In this document: positions 21,500-31,560 of the stretch, piece by piece
Numbering within the stretch: position 1 is the stretch's first letter
How the letters are laid out: the number at the start of each line of letters is the position of its first letter
Assembly (NCBI GenBank): GCA_030568195.1
Contig: JAJLTO010000001.1
Location: 1,364,001-1,428,000, forward strand
Direction of reading: 5' to 3'
Source of the DNA: Dipodascopsis uninucleata var. uninucleata
Lineage: Eukaryota > Ascomycota > Lipomycetes > Lipomycetales > Lipomycetaceae
DNA length: 64,000 bases
Notes under the pieces: model-generated
Databases searched by the model: none
Seen by the model: the letters and a program-made list of their open reading frames with translations, nothing else
Told to the model about the DNA's origin: nothing
Position numbers and translations under genes: made by a program

Positions 21500-22320
21500 T
21501 TACACGTATTTTGACAGCGCAATATATAAATCTTCCTAGCTGTGATACTTAGACGTATCGTAAGGTCCACCAAGCAGGCTCCTTTAAACTAACCCGTATG
21601 AGCAGCACGACGAATGAATAAACCCAGTAATAATTTGATAGATTTCGTTTCGCGAATAAGGCTATTTCCTAAAAACCCCAAAGCTGCATAAACGATATCT
21701 CTCAATTGCTTTGAAATTCTAATGTTAAAATATCCTATAATCGTTAGTTACCCGACAAGTTTAGATGTCTTTTGTAAATCAAAGTAACCTACAAGTTCGG
21801 TAGACGCGACAACGGAAAAAATACCGGTGATATATATAGACAATAAATTGTAACTGTTCAATACTATTGATCAGAACAAAAAACTGTTATTCTTAATGAT
21901 GCTACTTCGTAGTACGTATCTATCAATTACGTAAATTCTATCTCTGCAATTGCAGAACCAATGAAACGACTACTAGTGGTGTAGAATAAATAGGACGACA
22001 AGGCTATAAAAGCAGCCCTTGAAGACAAATCCTCAGATATGATGTTTTGGGGGAGTAAGTAAATGGTAACGGTCTGACCCACAACCCAAGAACCGGAAAT
22101 ATTTGTCACGTGAATCGATTGCAATAGAATAATCATATGCACGTGATAGCTTCTTTTCACCGCCTAAGAAAGAGGTGGAAATGATTTTGACCTCGAATCA
22201 AAATTGTTGACCCGAGAGCTACGAAACAAAAGGGTCGTTAGTGTAAAGAACTCACGAGATATATCTGGAGGATATTTCATTCTAGCATAAAGCAAATGGT
22301 TCTAAAGTAAATAGCTATAA
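21500..22320. promoter_or_regulatory. Divergent promoter region of SLC1 and REV1
   Basis: This 821-bp head-to-head interval contains two CACGTG boxes at 22107-22112 and 22140-22145, 33 bp apart and close to the REV1 side. It also has an MCB-like ACGCGA near 21803. A 77-codon minus-strand frame (21927-22160) has no conserved feature. Confidence 0.5.
22107..22145. promoter_or_regulatory. Two CACGTG (Cbf1/E-box type) sites
   Basis: TCACGTGA at 22106-22113 and GCACGTGA at 22139-22146 lie 175-215 bp upstream of the REV1 start. CACGTG is the site of Cbf1-type bHLH factors in yeasts. Occupancy is an inference. Confidence 0.4.
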
Positions 22321-25300
22321 ATGCCGCAGGCAAATCAACCTCCTCAAATCGATTCTAAGCTTATTCATGACTTGACTCACCATGTATTCGATAATGAAGA
22401 TGGAGAAGAATACGAAGGTACAAATTTTGGCGGCTTTGATGAATATTTTCGAAATAAGAAGATAAAGCTGCGAAATCTAGATACTCTTCTCCGGACGAAA
22501 GCAAAGGACCAGCATTTGCCTCCTATCTTTCGAGAATGCGTGATCCATGTGAATGGCTATACACGGCCCAGCATGGCCGAAATACACAGACTAGTTGTTT
22601 CTTATGGGGGAACATACGTTCAGTATATGGACGGCAAAACCTCGGTAACTCATATAGTAGCTTCATCTCTGGTTAGTTGGCCTTCTCTTGGTTTGTGCTT
22701 CTGTATTAAAGAATATGCTAACATTCTATCAAATTGTTACAGACACCAAAAAAGATGACTGAGTTTTCCAGATATCGAGTGGTTAGACCAGAGTGGATTA
22801 CTAGTAGTATCGAGTCTGGCACGCTCCTCTCATGGCATGATTTTTCGATAATCAAATTGCCGCAATCTCAGAAGAGGATATCCACTATTCCCTTAAACAA
22901 ATCGGACAATGATGAATCATCATCCCTACGAGAGAGCAATTCTGAGAGAGGAACTACTGTGACTAATAATCATTGTGATAGATCCAAATCCAGTCTTACA
23001 AAGGAGCAAGATGAGAATGACATTGCCAGATTACATAATATTAAGCTGCTGTCTGATCCCAATATACGAAATCACACAGTATTAAATCCTGATTTCATAA
23101 AGAACTACTACGCACAATCTCGTCTGCATCATCTAAGTACATGGAAATCAAATTTAAAGCAGAAGTATCAAAACATTATTAATACGAATAAGCAAAATCA
23201 GCCTCAAAGGGTAGATATTAAATATCCTCCAAAGGACAAGGTCATATTTCATGTTGATTTTGATTGCTTCTTTGCTTCTGTTGCGTTAAGAAGTAGACCT
23301 CATCTTAAGAATATGCCCGTGTGTGTCGGGCACGGTGGAAATCATAATTCTGAAGTAGCATCTTGCAACTATATTGCACGGTCATTCGGAGTTAAAAATG
23401 GGATGTGGATGAGTCGAGCTAAAACTCTTTGTCCTGAGCTGATATCTATTCCTTACGAATTTGATAAATACGAAGAGAGTTCTAATCATTTATATAATGT
23501 TCTTCTGGATTCGGGATATGATAGAATGGAAGCCGTGTCGATAGATGAGGCTCTATTAGATGTAACAACAATTTGCCAAAGTGAATCAGCTAGTAAAGTA
23601 AGGGAGAAGGCGTTAAATCTTGCACAAGACATTAGAGATAGAGTATTTTCTCTAACTCAGTGCCATGTATCTATTGGTATTGGTACTAATATTCTTCAAG
23701 CAAAATTAGCAACAAAGAAAGCAAAGCCTTCTGGCCAATATCTACTTGATAGAGATGATATCAAGTCTTATATCCAACCACTAACAATAGACAATCTTCC
23801 TGGAATTGGCTATAGTATATTTGCTTCTTTGAAGCAAAACCTGCAAATTGAAGTAGTTGGGGATCTTTTGAAAGTATCAAAGTCTAAGATTCAAGAAGTA
23901 GCCGGCCCGAAAACTGGTGAAAAGCTGATCAAGTATGCGAATGGAATTGATGAACAACAAATAGGTGAAATATCAATGCGAAAAAGTGTTAGTGCAGAGA
24001 TCAATTGGGGAGTGAGATTTGAAAATGATAGACAGGTGGAAGACTTTTTATATTCACTCTCTGGTGAACTTTCTAGTAGACTTTCTTCTTTATATCTTAT
24101 TGGTACAAATTTAACATTAAAGATATACAAGAGAGCACCGCATGCACCTCTTGATCCTCCAAAATATCTGGGTTGTGGAGAATGTGACAGCTTTAGTCAA
24201 TCGTTTGTTTTGTCAGCTCCTACTGATGATGCAGAGGAAATTGGCAGAATATCCAATGTCTTACTGAACAAACTGTGTATACCTGTTGGCGAAATTCGTG
24301 GGGTTGGATTACAGATGACAAAGCTCTCCTTGAAACACAATAATGCAGGCTTTTCTCAGGGAATACTTCCTCATCAAACACAGGTGGATACTCCGAAGTA
24401 TTTTCATCCAAAACAAAAAGATCATGGTGATTCTAAAACTCACTTCCAACTCCAACGGACGCATGACCCGCACAAAGATTTGGATCCAAAAAATTTTGAC
24501 TCAGAAGACAAAGAATCGGAAAATACTACTGATCTTGGGCTATCCACGCAGTATGTCATTCCAACACAGGTCGATAGTCAGATTTTGAGTGAACTTCCAG
24601 AAGATATTAGTAAAAAAATACGAACAGGTCTAGAGACTAAGGCACGGTCTACATCGGACAATGTTGCAATACAGCCATCTATAAAACCACTAAAATCACC
24701 ATCTAAGAGGACTATGGACTTACTGATGTCATCTTCTAAAAGAACAAAACTTAGAAAACTAAATTACGGAAAACCTCAGCCAGTTCTCATAAAGAATGAA
24801 AAAGCAAAGGATATGAAAGAGCATGATTATGATTTTTTAATGCAAATCGACGAATCAATCTTAGATGAACTTCCAACTGATATTCAAAACGAGATTCGTG
24901 AGTTGAAAGCAAGACTAGTAACGTCAAGTAGTAAGACAGAAAGTTCAATCAGAAACGTACAAACAACGAATGAGATTCCAGAAATTTTAAACAGGCGGCC
25001 TGTAATCACATTTCAGGGAAGGAGCGATATTGATGAGCTAAGAAAGCTGCTGACCGACTGGATAGAATCTTCAACAGCTGATCTAGAAGGACCACATAGT
25101 GACGATGTCTCGTTATTTAGTCATTATCTTGTAAAACTGGTGATCGAAGAACGAAATCTGTCAAAGGCTGTGGAATTGGTACAGTGGCTTGAATTTCGTC
25201 GTAACGTTCTAGAGAGGAGACTTCAATGTGTCAATAATGGCATCGAAATTATTAATAACCTACAAGAATCGGAAGAGCTACTTGGTGAGTGGCTGCAGAC

Positions 25301-25376
25301 AATAGATACCTTGAAATCAAGCGTTCAAGAAGCAGCATATAATGCAGAACTAGGGCAGATCAACTTTAGTTCCTAA
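22321..25376 (+). CDS. REV1: Translesion DNA polymerase / deoxycytidyl transferase Rev1
   Basis: Rev1 is the Y-family scaffold polymerase that inserts dCMP opposite abasic sites and recruits Pol zeta in mutagenic lesion bypass. Exon 1 is 22321-22671 and exon 2 is 22743-25376; the intron (GTTAGT, branch CTAAC, CAG) interrupts the BRCT domain. The product has 994 residues (yeast Rev1 has 985). Domains in order are: BRCT (about 68-155); Y-family palm with metal ligands in HVDFDCFFAS (near 287) and SIDEALLD (near 382); helix-hairpin-helix and little-finger regions; two ubiquitin-binding motifs, SELPEDISKKI (about 730) and DELPTDIQNEI (about 820); and a C-terminal four-helix domain (about 877-970). 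That last domain binds Rev7 and other partners. All parts of a functional Rev1 appear intact. Confidence 0.95.
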
Positions 25377-25730
25377 AAGCTCTATATTCTAAATGAAGGT
25401 TTCTTCACGTTTAATAGCTATATCGTTAAAATTAAATAATTATAAACTAAAACTACACGTTTAATTATCGTTAAGAAGCGGATACAACCAAAATACTCGA
25501 ACACCAAGTTGAAATTAAATTAAAAATCAATTAAAATATTGTTTTAATACTATGTTATAGTACCTAGAATCCTTAGATGACAAGTATAGAAACGGTTTTT
25601 GCGTTCGTAGATAGATGCTCGCATCCAATCATAATCGACGCAGTATAATATAGCAATTTCATCCCTTAGTAACGGAAAATCTAAATAATCAAATCTGTCA
25701 GTAAAACGTCTACAAAACGAATAAAGAGTG
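25377..25730. other. Convergent 3' flanks of REV1 and PMP3
   Basis: This is AT-rich sequence between two convergent stops. Nothing else is seen. Confidence 0.6.
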
Positions 25731-26319
25731 CTAGATAAATATAGCAATACATACAACATAACAAGCGTGGAGAATACCAGGGAACCAACCGAGGATGGTC
25801 AAGACGATATTGATGAGTAACTCACCACCGCATCCAACCTCGAGAAATACACCAACAGGTGGAAGAATGAAAGCTAAATGAAAATGATCCAGTCAGCATC
25901 GTCACGCTAATACTTTCACAGTCCTTTTTGTTCAGGTAATTTTTCTTGCGGAAGCAGCAAGAAATATTCTAATCTTCCACTTTCGTGAGCGTATATCCAC
26001 TCCGCGAAGATTGAAGTTAACATGTAATGACGAATAGAAGGCAGGAGATAGAGATGGCCACAGAATCTAGCAACATTATTTTCTGAAGATCACCTTCATC
26101 ACTTGCATAATCTCTGTATTACTCATCTCATCAAGCTACATCTCATATATCTCTTCACGATTTCTAGACACTACTGACGTGCTTACCCACGCCCACCATA
26201 TCTTTCATGATTCGCAGATTACAGAATATATCTACCGCCAACTCCAGATGCGATCTTCACGAGCTAGAAAAATACATACCACAGATAAGCTTAACAATAT
26301 CAGAAGCAGTGAAAGCCAT
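25731..26319 (-). CDS. PMP3: Plasma membrane proteolipid 3 (stress-responsive)
   Basis: Pmp3 is a tiny two-helix plasma membrane proteolipid that modulates membrane potential and cation sensitivity; plant homologues are RCI2. Exon 1 is 26319-26280, encoding MAFTASDIVKLIC. Exon 2 is 25873-25731, giving the family core AFILPPVGVFLEVGCGGELL and INIVLTILGWFPGILHACYVV. Phase is kept (TGT G|CT) and the product is 60 residues, against 55 in yeast. The intron, 25874-26279, is 406 nt, the longest I reconstructed here. Its ends are canonical (GTATGT, TTTAG), and it may carry regulatory sequence. Both exons are too short or lack an ATG, so the gene is easily overlooked. Confidence 0.93.
25942..25964 (-). 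other. Perfect hairpin in the PMP3 intron
   Basis: TTTCTTGC and GCAAGAAA form an 8-bp perfect stem around a 7-base loop, about 80 nt before the PMP3 3' splice site. It could form in the pre-mRNA. No known intronic RNA family was recognised. Confidence 0.4.
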
Positions 26320-27462
26320 TTTATATATTTAGATTGAATGCAGGTTAATATGTAACGATAAAAATTGTATCACTAGTAAAGGATGAGTGTAATAATCAAT
26401 GTATAAGATACTATCGTAAAATTCGAGTTTAAGCAGATGCCGAGCGTTCCTCTATATATTTATATCACGGATGTGTGCACGAAAGTATATGCGTATTTGT
26501 GCATAATGATTATTAGGAAGGATTGACTTCGAAAATTCATGTGGCTAACATTATGTAATGTTTATACAATGTGGCTCAGCTGCTCCCTTAACTACCCTGT
26601 TCCGTCTGAAGCCACAAAAATTTACGTCACTATGACAAATCAAGAAAGTATAGCCACTAGTTACATAATATATATCATTAAATTATGTAATGGTACTCCG
26701 CTTATGGCCTCGTCAGTGGCACTAGAGCGATGGCTGGAAGAGGAGAATGTAAGATGAACTGAGGCTAACTCATCCAGGATTGAGTCTCAAATGCTATATC
26801 ATAGATACGCGAAAGAGGCGTATGAATGTGTGCAAGTCAACGCGCATCCAGTAGTACATGGGAAGTAGTGGTTAGTACCTAGGGCGTCAATCGCAAAGAA
26901 CAGGCAGGGTAAGCATCAAAGGAGTAGGGCTATCAAGGACGATCGCTGGTCCCCTAGAGTACCTGATGACAGGCAGATGACGCAGAAGACATAAAAGTGA
27001 GTTTTATCAATAAATCTACCGATCTCCTTCAGTTATATTTCGGCAACTCGAATGTTTAACCGAAAACACAGAAAACGGGTCCCTGTAGGTCGTGATGACA
27101 TTAGTTCATAATAAGACGAAGCAGCATAGTAAATATACACGGACAACCCATTAATATGTATTAGAAGTACTACAGATTAATAATAATGATATTGCATATC
27201 ATTTTGACGGTAGCGAGACCGCAATCTGTAAAACTAATCTAATATGTAACAGGTTTACAGCCGACAGTAAAGACAAATCGAGAAATATAAATGAAGTATA
27301 TAATTGATAAATAGTCTATAGCAGAGAATTTAAGACAAATAAAAAAATTGAAACGTATATGACGGTAGATCCAATGCAAGTCGCCAATGATAAAAAGCTC
27401 ATTTAGCCATCGTCGCAAATAGAATTTGCTGGAAGCATAAAATTTTCGTCTATGTATAATAT

Positions 27463-27464
<2 letters not shown>

Positions 27465-27494
<30 letters not shown>
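27465..27494. repeat. (AT)15 microsatellite
   Basis: Thirty bases of uninterrupted AT dinucleotides. Confidence 0.95.
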
Positions 27495-27498
<4 letters not shown>

Positions 27499-27825
27499 AT
27501 AGCATTCATAGCTATGAAAAGTACCAATACTGATAAAATATGATATTGGTAATGTTAATATTAGTAGAAATCAATCAAATCAGTATGCAGACTCCATTTA
27601 AACCAAATCATGTGTCATTTAACAAAATCAAAAACATAATAATTAGTGTTTGCACAAAAATATAAGAATAAATAATTAACTATTCCAAGTGTATTTATTC
27701 CAATAAGATTTCTCCTGCTTAAATTTGCTTAAATTTGCTTTATTTATTTGTATGTATCGCTTTAGAGTAGTTCTCCAAAGACAGAGCACATTATCGCCGA
27801 GTAATGTAGTATTATGATATGGATA

Positions 27826-27867
27826 TAAGGGCATAATACATTGCCGTAAGGGCATAATACATTGCCG
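27826..27867. repeat. 21-bp tandem duplication
   Basis: Two identical head-to-tail copies of a 21-bp unit beginning TAAGGGCATA lie 20 bp beyond the stop of the N/Q-rich gene, so probably in its 3' UTR. Identity of the copies suggests a recent duplication. Confidence 0.9.
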
Positions 27868-27886
27868 TAAATTTCCTTCCTAATTT

Positions 27887-29206
27887 TCACGGTCTAACAG
27901 ATAATTCACCAATCTTCCTCTGAACATCATACACACTCGAATGCGTTTCTTTATTTGTGCGGTACTTCAGTTCTGCAGCACTCCATAACGCACGCAGCTC
28001 ATTGTCATCAACTTTTATTGCGCTGCTATTCACAATAGGCCCACCACGGCTATCAAAAGTGAGCCTGCTTACTCCAACTACCTTAAAATTAAGATCTGAG
28101 TTAGCAGACTTTCTGAGCTCCTCCAAGGTTATAGGGATAAGTGGCTGTCTAGATGGAGCAAATTGATTTGTACTTATAATATCCGGTCCTTTGTTTATAG
28201 CAGTTTTTGCAAGTTGGGCATTATCAAATCTGTACTCGTCAAACTGAGGGCCAACTGGTGGAGAGGCAGATTTTCGGTTGTTTAGAGTATTCGTATTTCC
28301 AGTTCCTGCAAAAGAAGGTATACTGGAATTTCTCTTATGCGGTTTGCTATTGCCATTAGTACCACTATTGTTATTGCCACTATAAACCGTATTGTATGCA
28401 CTATTTCGCTTATTATTTTTATTGTTGTTACTCGTAAGACTACTAGCACTATTATTCCCTTGCGAATAGAACACTGTACCATATCCTAGAGTATCTGACT
28501 CCCAGCTATTCGATACAGGCGAGGCCACTCTTGGAGATGCCGAGGCTGTAACATGAGTTTGCATAGCTGGCAACGTCTGCTGTGGTTCAGTTGGCATTGC
28601 CCAGATATTTCCTTCCGAGTCTTGATAGTACTGAATAGGTTGCGGTGAGGCCTGCCGATAATGATTATAAGTATTAGGTCCTTGCTGCTGCTGTTGAAAA
28701 TTCGCAGCGGATATCATTGCCATCTGGATACGCTGTTGTTGCTGAGCAATATACATACTAGTAGCCATAAGCTCATTCTGCTTAGCCTGTAAAGCAGCAT
28801 ATATTTTAGGATCCATCTGCTCTTCTTCTGATATGTCATCTCCATAGCCGACGTACTTAGGTACGTATGACATATTAATATCCTTGTTCATACTATTTCC
28901 ATAGCCTTTATCAGTAGTAGTAGACTTGGTAGGAGTGGGTATAAGTCCAGGAGGATAAGGACTTCTAGCTGGCAGATCCTTAGATCTTGAAGTTCTTAGA
29001 CCCGAGAGCAAGGCCGACCGATTTGGTGTACCGGTGTTTGGGGCGAAGGTGACATTAAGCTGATTATCTCCATTACTTAAAGAATGACCATTTAAGTTTC
29101 TATAATAATCATTTGAATCAGTAGTATTTGCCAGCGTGCTCACAATAGGTGGAGGTCGATGACGAGTATGCTTTTGATTTGTAACACCATTGGAATATCC
29201 TGACAT
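27887..29206 (-). CDS. Asn/Gln-rich protein with conserved-looking C-terminus, unknown
   Basis: This is a 439-residue, mostly disordered protein rich in Asn, Ser, Thr, Gln and Pro, with short poly-Q and NNN runs. I do not recognise it with confidence. Two parts look ordered: an Ala/Met/Gln helix near 120-180 (DPKIYAALQAKQNELMATSM) and the C-terminal 80 residues. The latter begin with SRQPLIPITLEELRKS and end with a Leu/Trp-containing helix (ELRALWSAAELKYRTN). The RQP-LEEL motif resembles one I recall from fungal proteins linked to mRNA binding, but this is a weak recollection. The first in-frame ATG is at 29206. Upstream at 29270 there is a plausible 3' splice site (CTAAAAAGACTTGCAG) with no ATG-bearing exon in reach, so a 5' UTR intron may be present. 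Confidence 0.65.
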   Translation of the reverse strand: MSGYSNGVTNQKHTRHRPPPIVSTLANTTDSNDYYRNLNGHSLSNGDNQLNVTFAPNTGTPNRSALLSGLRTSRSKDLPARSPYPPGLIPTPTKSTTTDKGYGNSMNKDINMSYVPKYVGYGDDISEEEQMDPKIYAALQAKQNELMATSMYIAQQQQRIQMAMISAANFQQQQQGPNTYNHYRQASPQPIQYYQDSEGNIWAMPTEPQQTLPAMQTHVTASASPRVASPVSNSWESDTLGYGTVFYSQGNNSASSLTSNNNKNNKRNSAYNTVYSGNNNSGTNGNSKPHKRNSSIPSFAGTGNTNTLNNRKSASPPVGPQFDEYRFDNAQLAKTAINKGPDIISTNQFAPSRQPLIPITLEELRKSANSDLNFKVVGVSRLTFDSRGGPIVNSSAIKVDDNELRALWSAAELKYRTNKETHSSVYDVQRKIGELSVRP

Positions 29207-31560
29207 TCTAATATAGACTCCAGAGTATAGTCTTTGAGGTTGGTCGTTGAAGACAGAATAGCCCTGCAAGTCTTTTTAGCGGAATTTCGTAAAAAGGTTT
29301 GATATCCAATTTCTGAGACCTTGTCGTATCTTCTTCTGAACTGCGTCGCTAAGATAATTTATCCCTGTAGATCAGGATAAACACTATTTGTATATAGCAA
29401 GGACAACAATGTATGAATAAATTATAATCTTGACAACTAGGACCGTGAATTCAGCGAGAATATATGGCCTAATCTCTCGATTAGTGTGCAACCCCCCAAA
29501 TAATCAAATTAAACAGGACTCTAAAATATATCCTCTTATATGAGCGAAAACGGAAATTTAATAAGACAAATTTATATAATATTCGAAAATGAGTGGTGCT
29601 GGCGATAAATGCCTAGCTATATTACAGATCTATAGATCTAATACTTCAATTATGAATACTATAACAAATAGACAGACTATAAAGTTCTATATTCAATATC
29701 TTTATAGGATCTAGAATAGATATATCTGCCTTGTATTATATATAGTTAGATAACTAAGTATATCAATAGATATACAGCTAGCTATACGAAAAGAGTAAGA
29801 TAGAAATAATATAATCTGTATAACAAAAAGAAATCCGCAAAAAGCTTTAAACTAAAATAAAAATATAAGAGAATTAAAATGAAGGAAAGTAAATAAAACG
29901 AATCAAATGGAATCAATGATGTTAATCCTGTTTTATGGAGAAAAGGGAAGGGAAGGGAAGGGAAGGTAGAAAACTGGTATTATAATGCCGCGAAGGGAGT
30001 TTAGAGACGAAGTGGATTTTTATTTATATGAATATTCTTCTTTCAGTATCTAGGACAGAAAAATTGATAATAAGGGCATATGTGCGATGTGCTTCACAAT
30101 TTCCGCAAGAACAAGCACAATATTTTTACATTTGAGGATCATAGACCAAGCAGATGTCAATTTACAAATAACTTCGTTACTAAGGTGTTCCGTTCCTATC
30201 CTTTGCAGTCGGTATTAGACAAAAGAAGATAATGAATAAATACGGAAATCAGTTTCATATTGTTTTATTCATGAAATAGATCGCATGCAATGATTGTTAT
30301 ACAAAATATAATGAACTTTTTATAGTAAGCTTAAAATATTACAGGCTCTGGGCGACGAACCCACATCATCATATATACGATTAATCCATAAGGAAGGCGA
30401 GGGATTGGCTGTCAGCCATCAACCGGACATCATTGCAGTGTTTCATTGAGATTTTATGCTGGCATTTTTAAAATTATAAGGAAGTATTTGTTGTTAATAA
30501 TGATAATACAACAATGCGGTGCAAGGGACTATATCTGCATTTCACAGCTTAACAAGTATATATGGTGTAATGCCAACTGAAAACGACGACATTTTAGTTA
30601 GTGACTTTTAAAAATTTTCATCTTATGCATCGACATAAAATGACTATTTCTAGTTCACTTGGCCTTTGTCTTCAATTTTCTATTATTTGCAGTTGCTTGT
30701 AATTGTTTCTAGCTATACATTGCGTATATCACTAGTCAAATTAACGAGAATACCCGTTTAAGACCGATATCATCCTATCTCAAGCAGAAAATGATGAGGG
30801 TAAAGACATATGCAGGCCAACGGTTAACTAAGTACAAGACAATACTTATAGTAATGATGAACATAAATTGTGGACAATAAATAAATCTTTAATATGTAGG
30901 TCAAGGCGTTCTTATAGTCTTGTAATATTATTATCATCAGATTTTCTTGTGTAGTCTGTAATATATTCAAGTTTCTAACTTCTCCCAAACAATCTCATTG
31001 ATTACTATGAAATAACTTTGTACGGCCACCGGTAGTTCTATTCTTGTTACTCGATTCTCATACACTTTCGACTATCTGAGCAGGGCTAAAGCGGCTTCTA
31101 ATTTGAAAATACTTAATAGATACTTCCTTAAGAATACCGGCTTATCGGAGGAAATATTTTCTGCTTTTCGGAATATTCTTACAAATCGTGTCAGTTGCTT
31201 AGCTAATTTTTCTTCACTTCTCGAATTCAAAAGATACAGGCAATTGTTAGTCTCACAAATTTCCTCCATTACCACGTTATATCGTCTTGGCTACAAAGCA
31301 AGTTTCCTTTGGAATCTTGATACGTAGTAACATTTCTGTGCCTTATTTGTCTATTTTCCTGTAAGTTATCTCTGTTGCAACGCGTTTCTAGATATGAAGT
31401 GCTATACTCCAAGTCAGAAAGAGTATCACTTCTTCTCATCTCATGATTTTAACGAAGTTTCGGCCAAAATGTGCCGAATATTTGATAATAGTTATTGCAG
31501 GAACGGTTGAAGTCTTGGATTTAGTCATCGACGGTATATTATTAGTATTGTATAACTGAA
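29207..31560. promoter_or_regulatory. Long divergent intergenic region
   Basis: These 2.35 kb separate the N/Q-rich gene from GSH1. They contain a short GGGAA repeat at about 29944-29968. The small frames at 31072-31327 on both strands overlap each other and show no conserved features. A Yap1-type TTAGTCA lies at 31521-31527. Confidence 0.5.
31521..31527 (+). promoter_or_regulatory. Yap1/AP-1 type site TTAGTCA
   Basis: TTAGTCA, the site through which Yap1 induces GSH1 in S. cerevisiae under oxidative stress, occurs 33 bp before the GSH1 ATG. It may therefore lie in the core promoter or the 5' leader. Confidence 0.45.

Larger units (their letters stand above)
26320..27886. promoter_or_regulatory. 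PMP3 upstream region with simple repeats
   Basis: The 1.57 kb between PMP3 and the next minus-strand gene hold an (AT)15 run at 27465-27494 and a 21-bp tandem duplication at 27826-27867. The 72-codon frame at 26539-26757 is not conserved-looking. Confidence 0.5.

Noticed and set aside
26539-26757. 72-codon plus-strand frame with hydrophobic start
   Set aside because: No conserved motif and unfavourable composition; within PMP3 upstream DNA.
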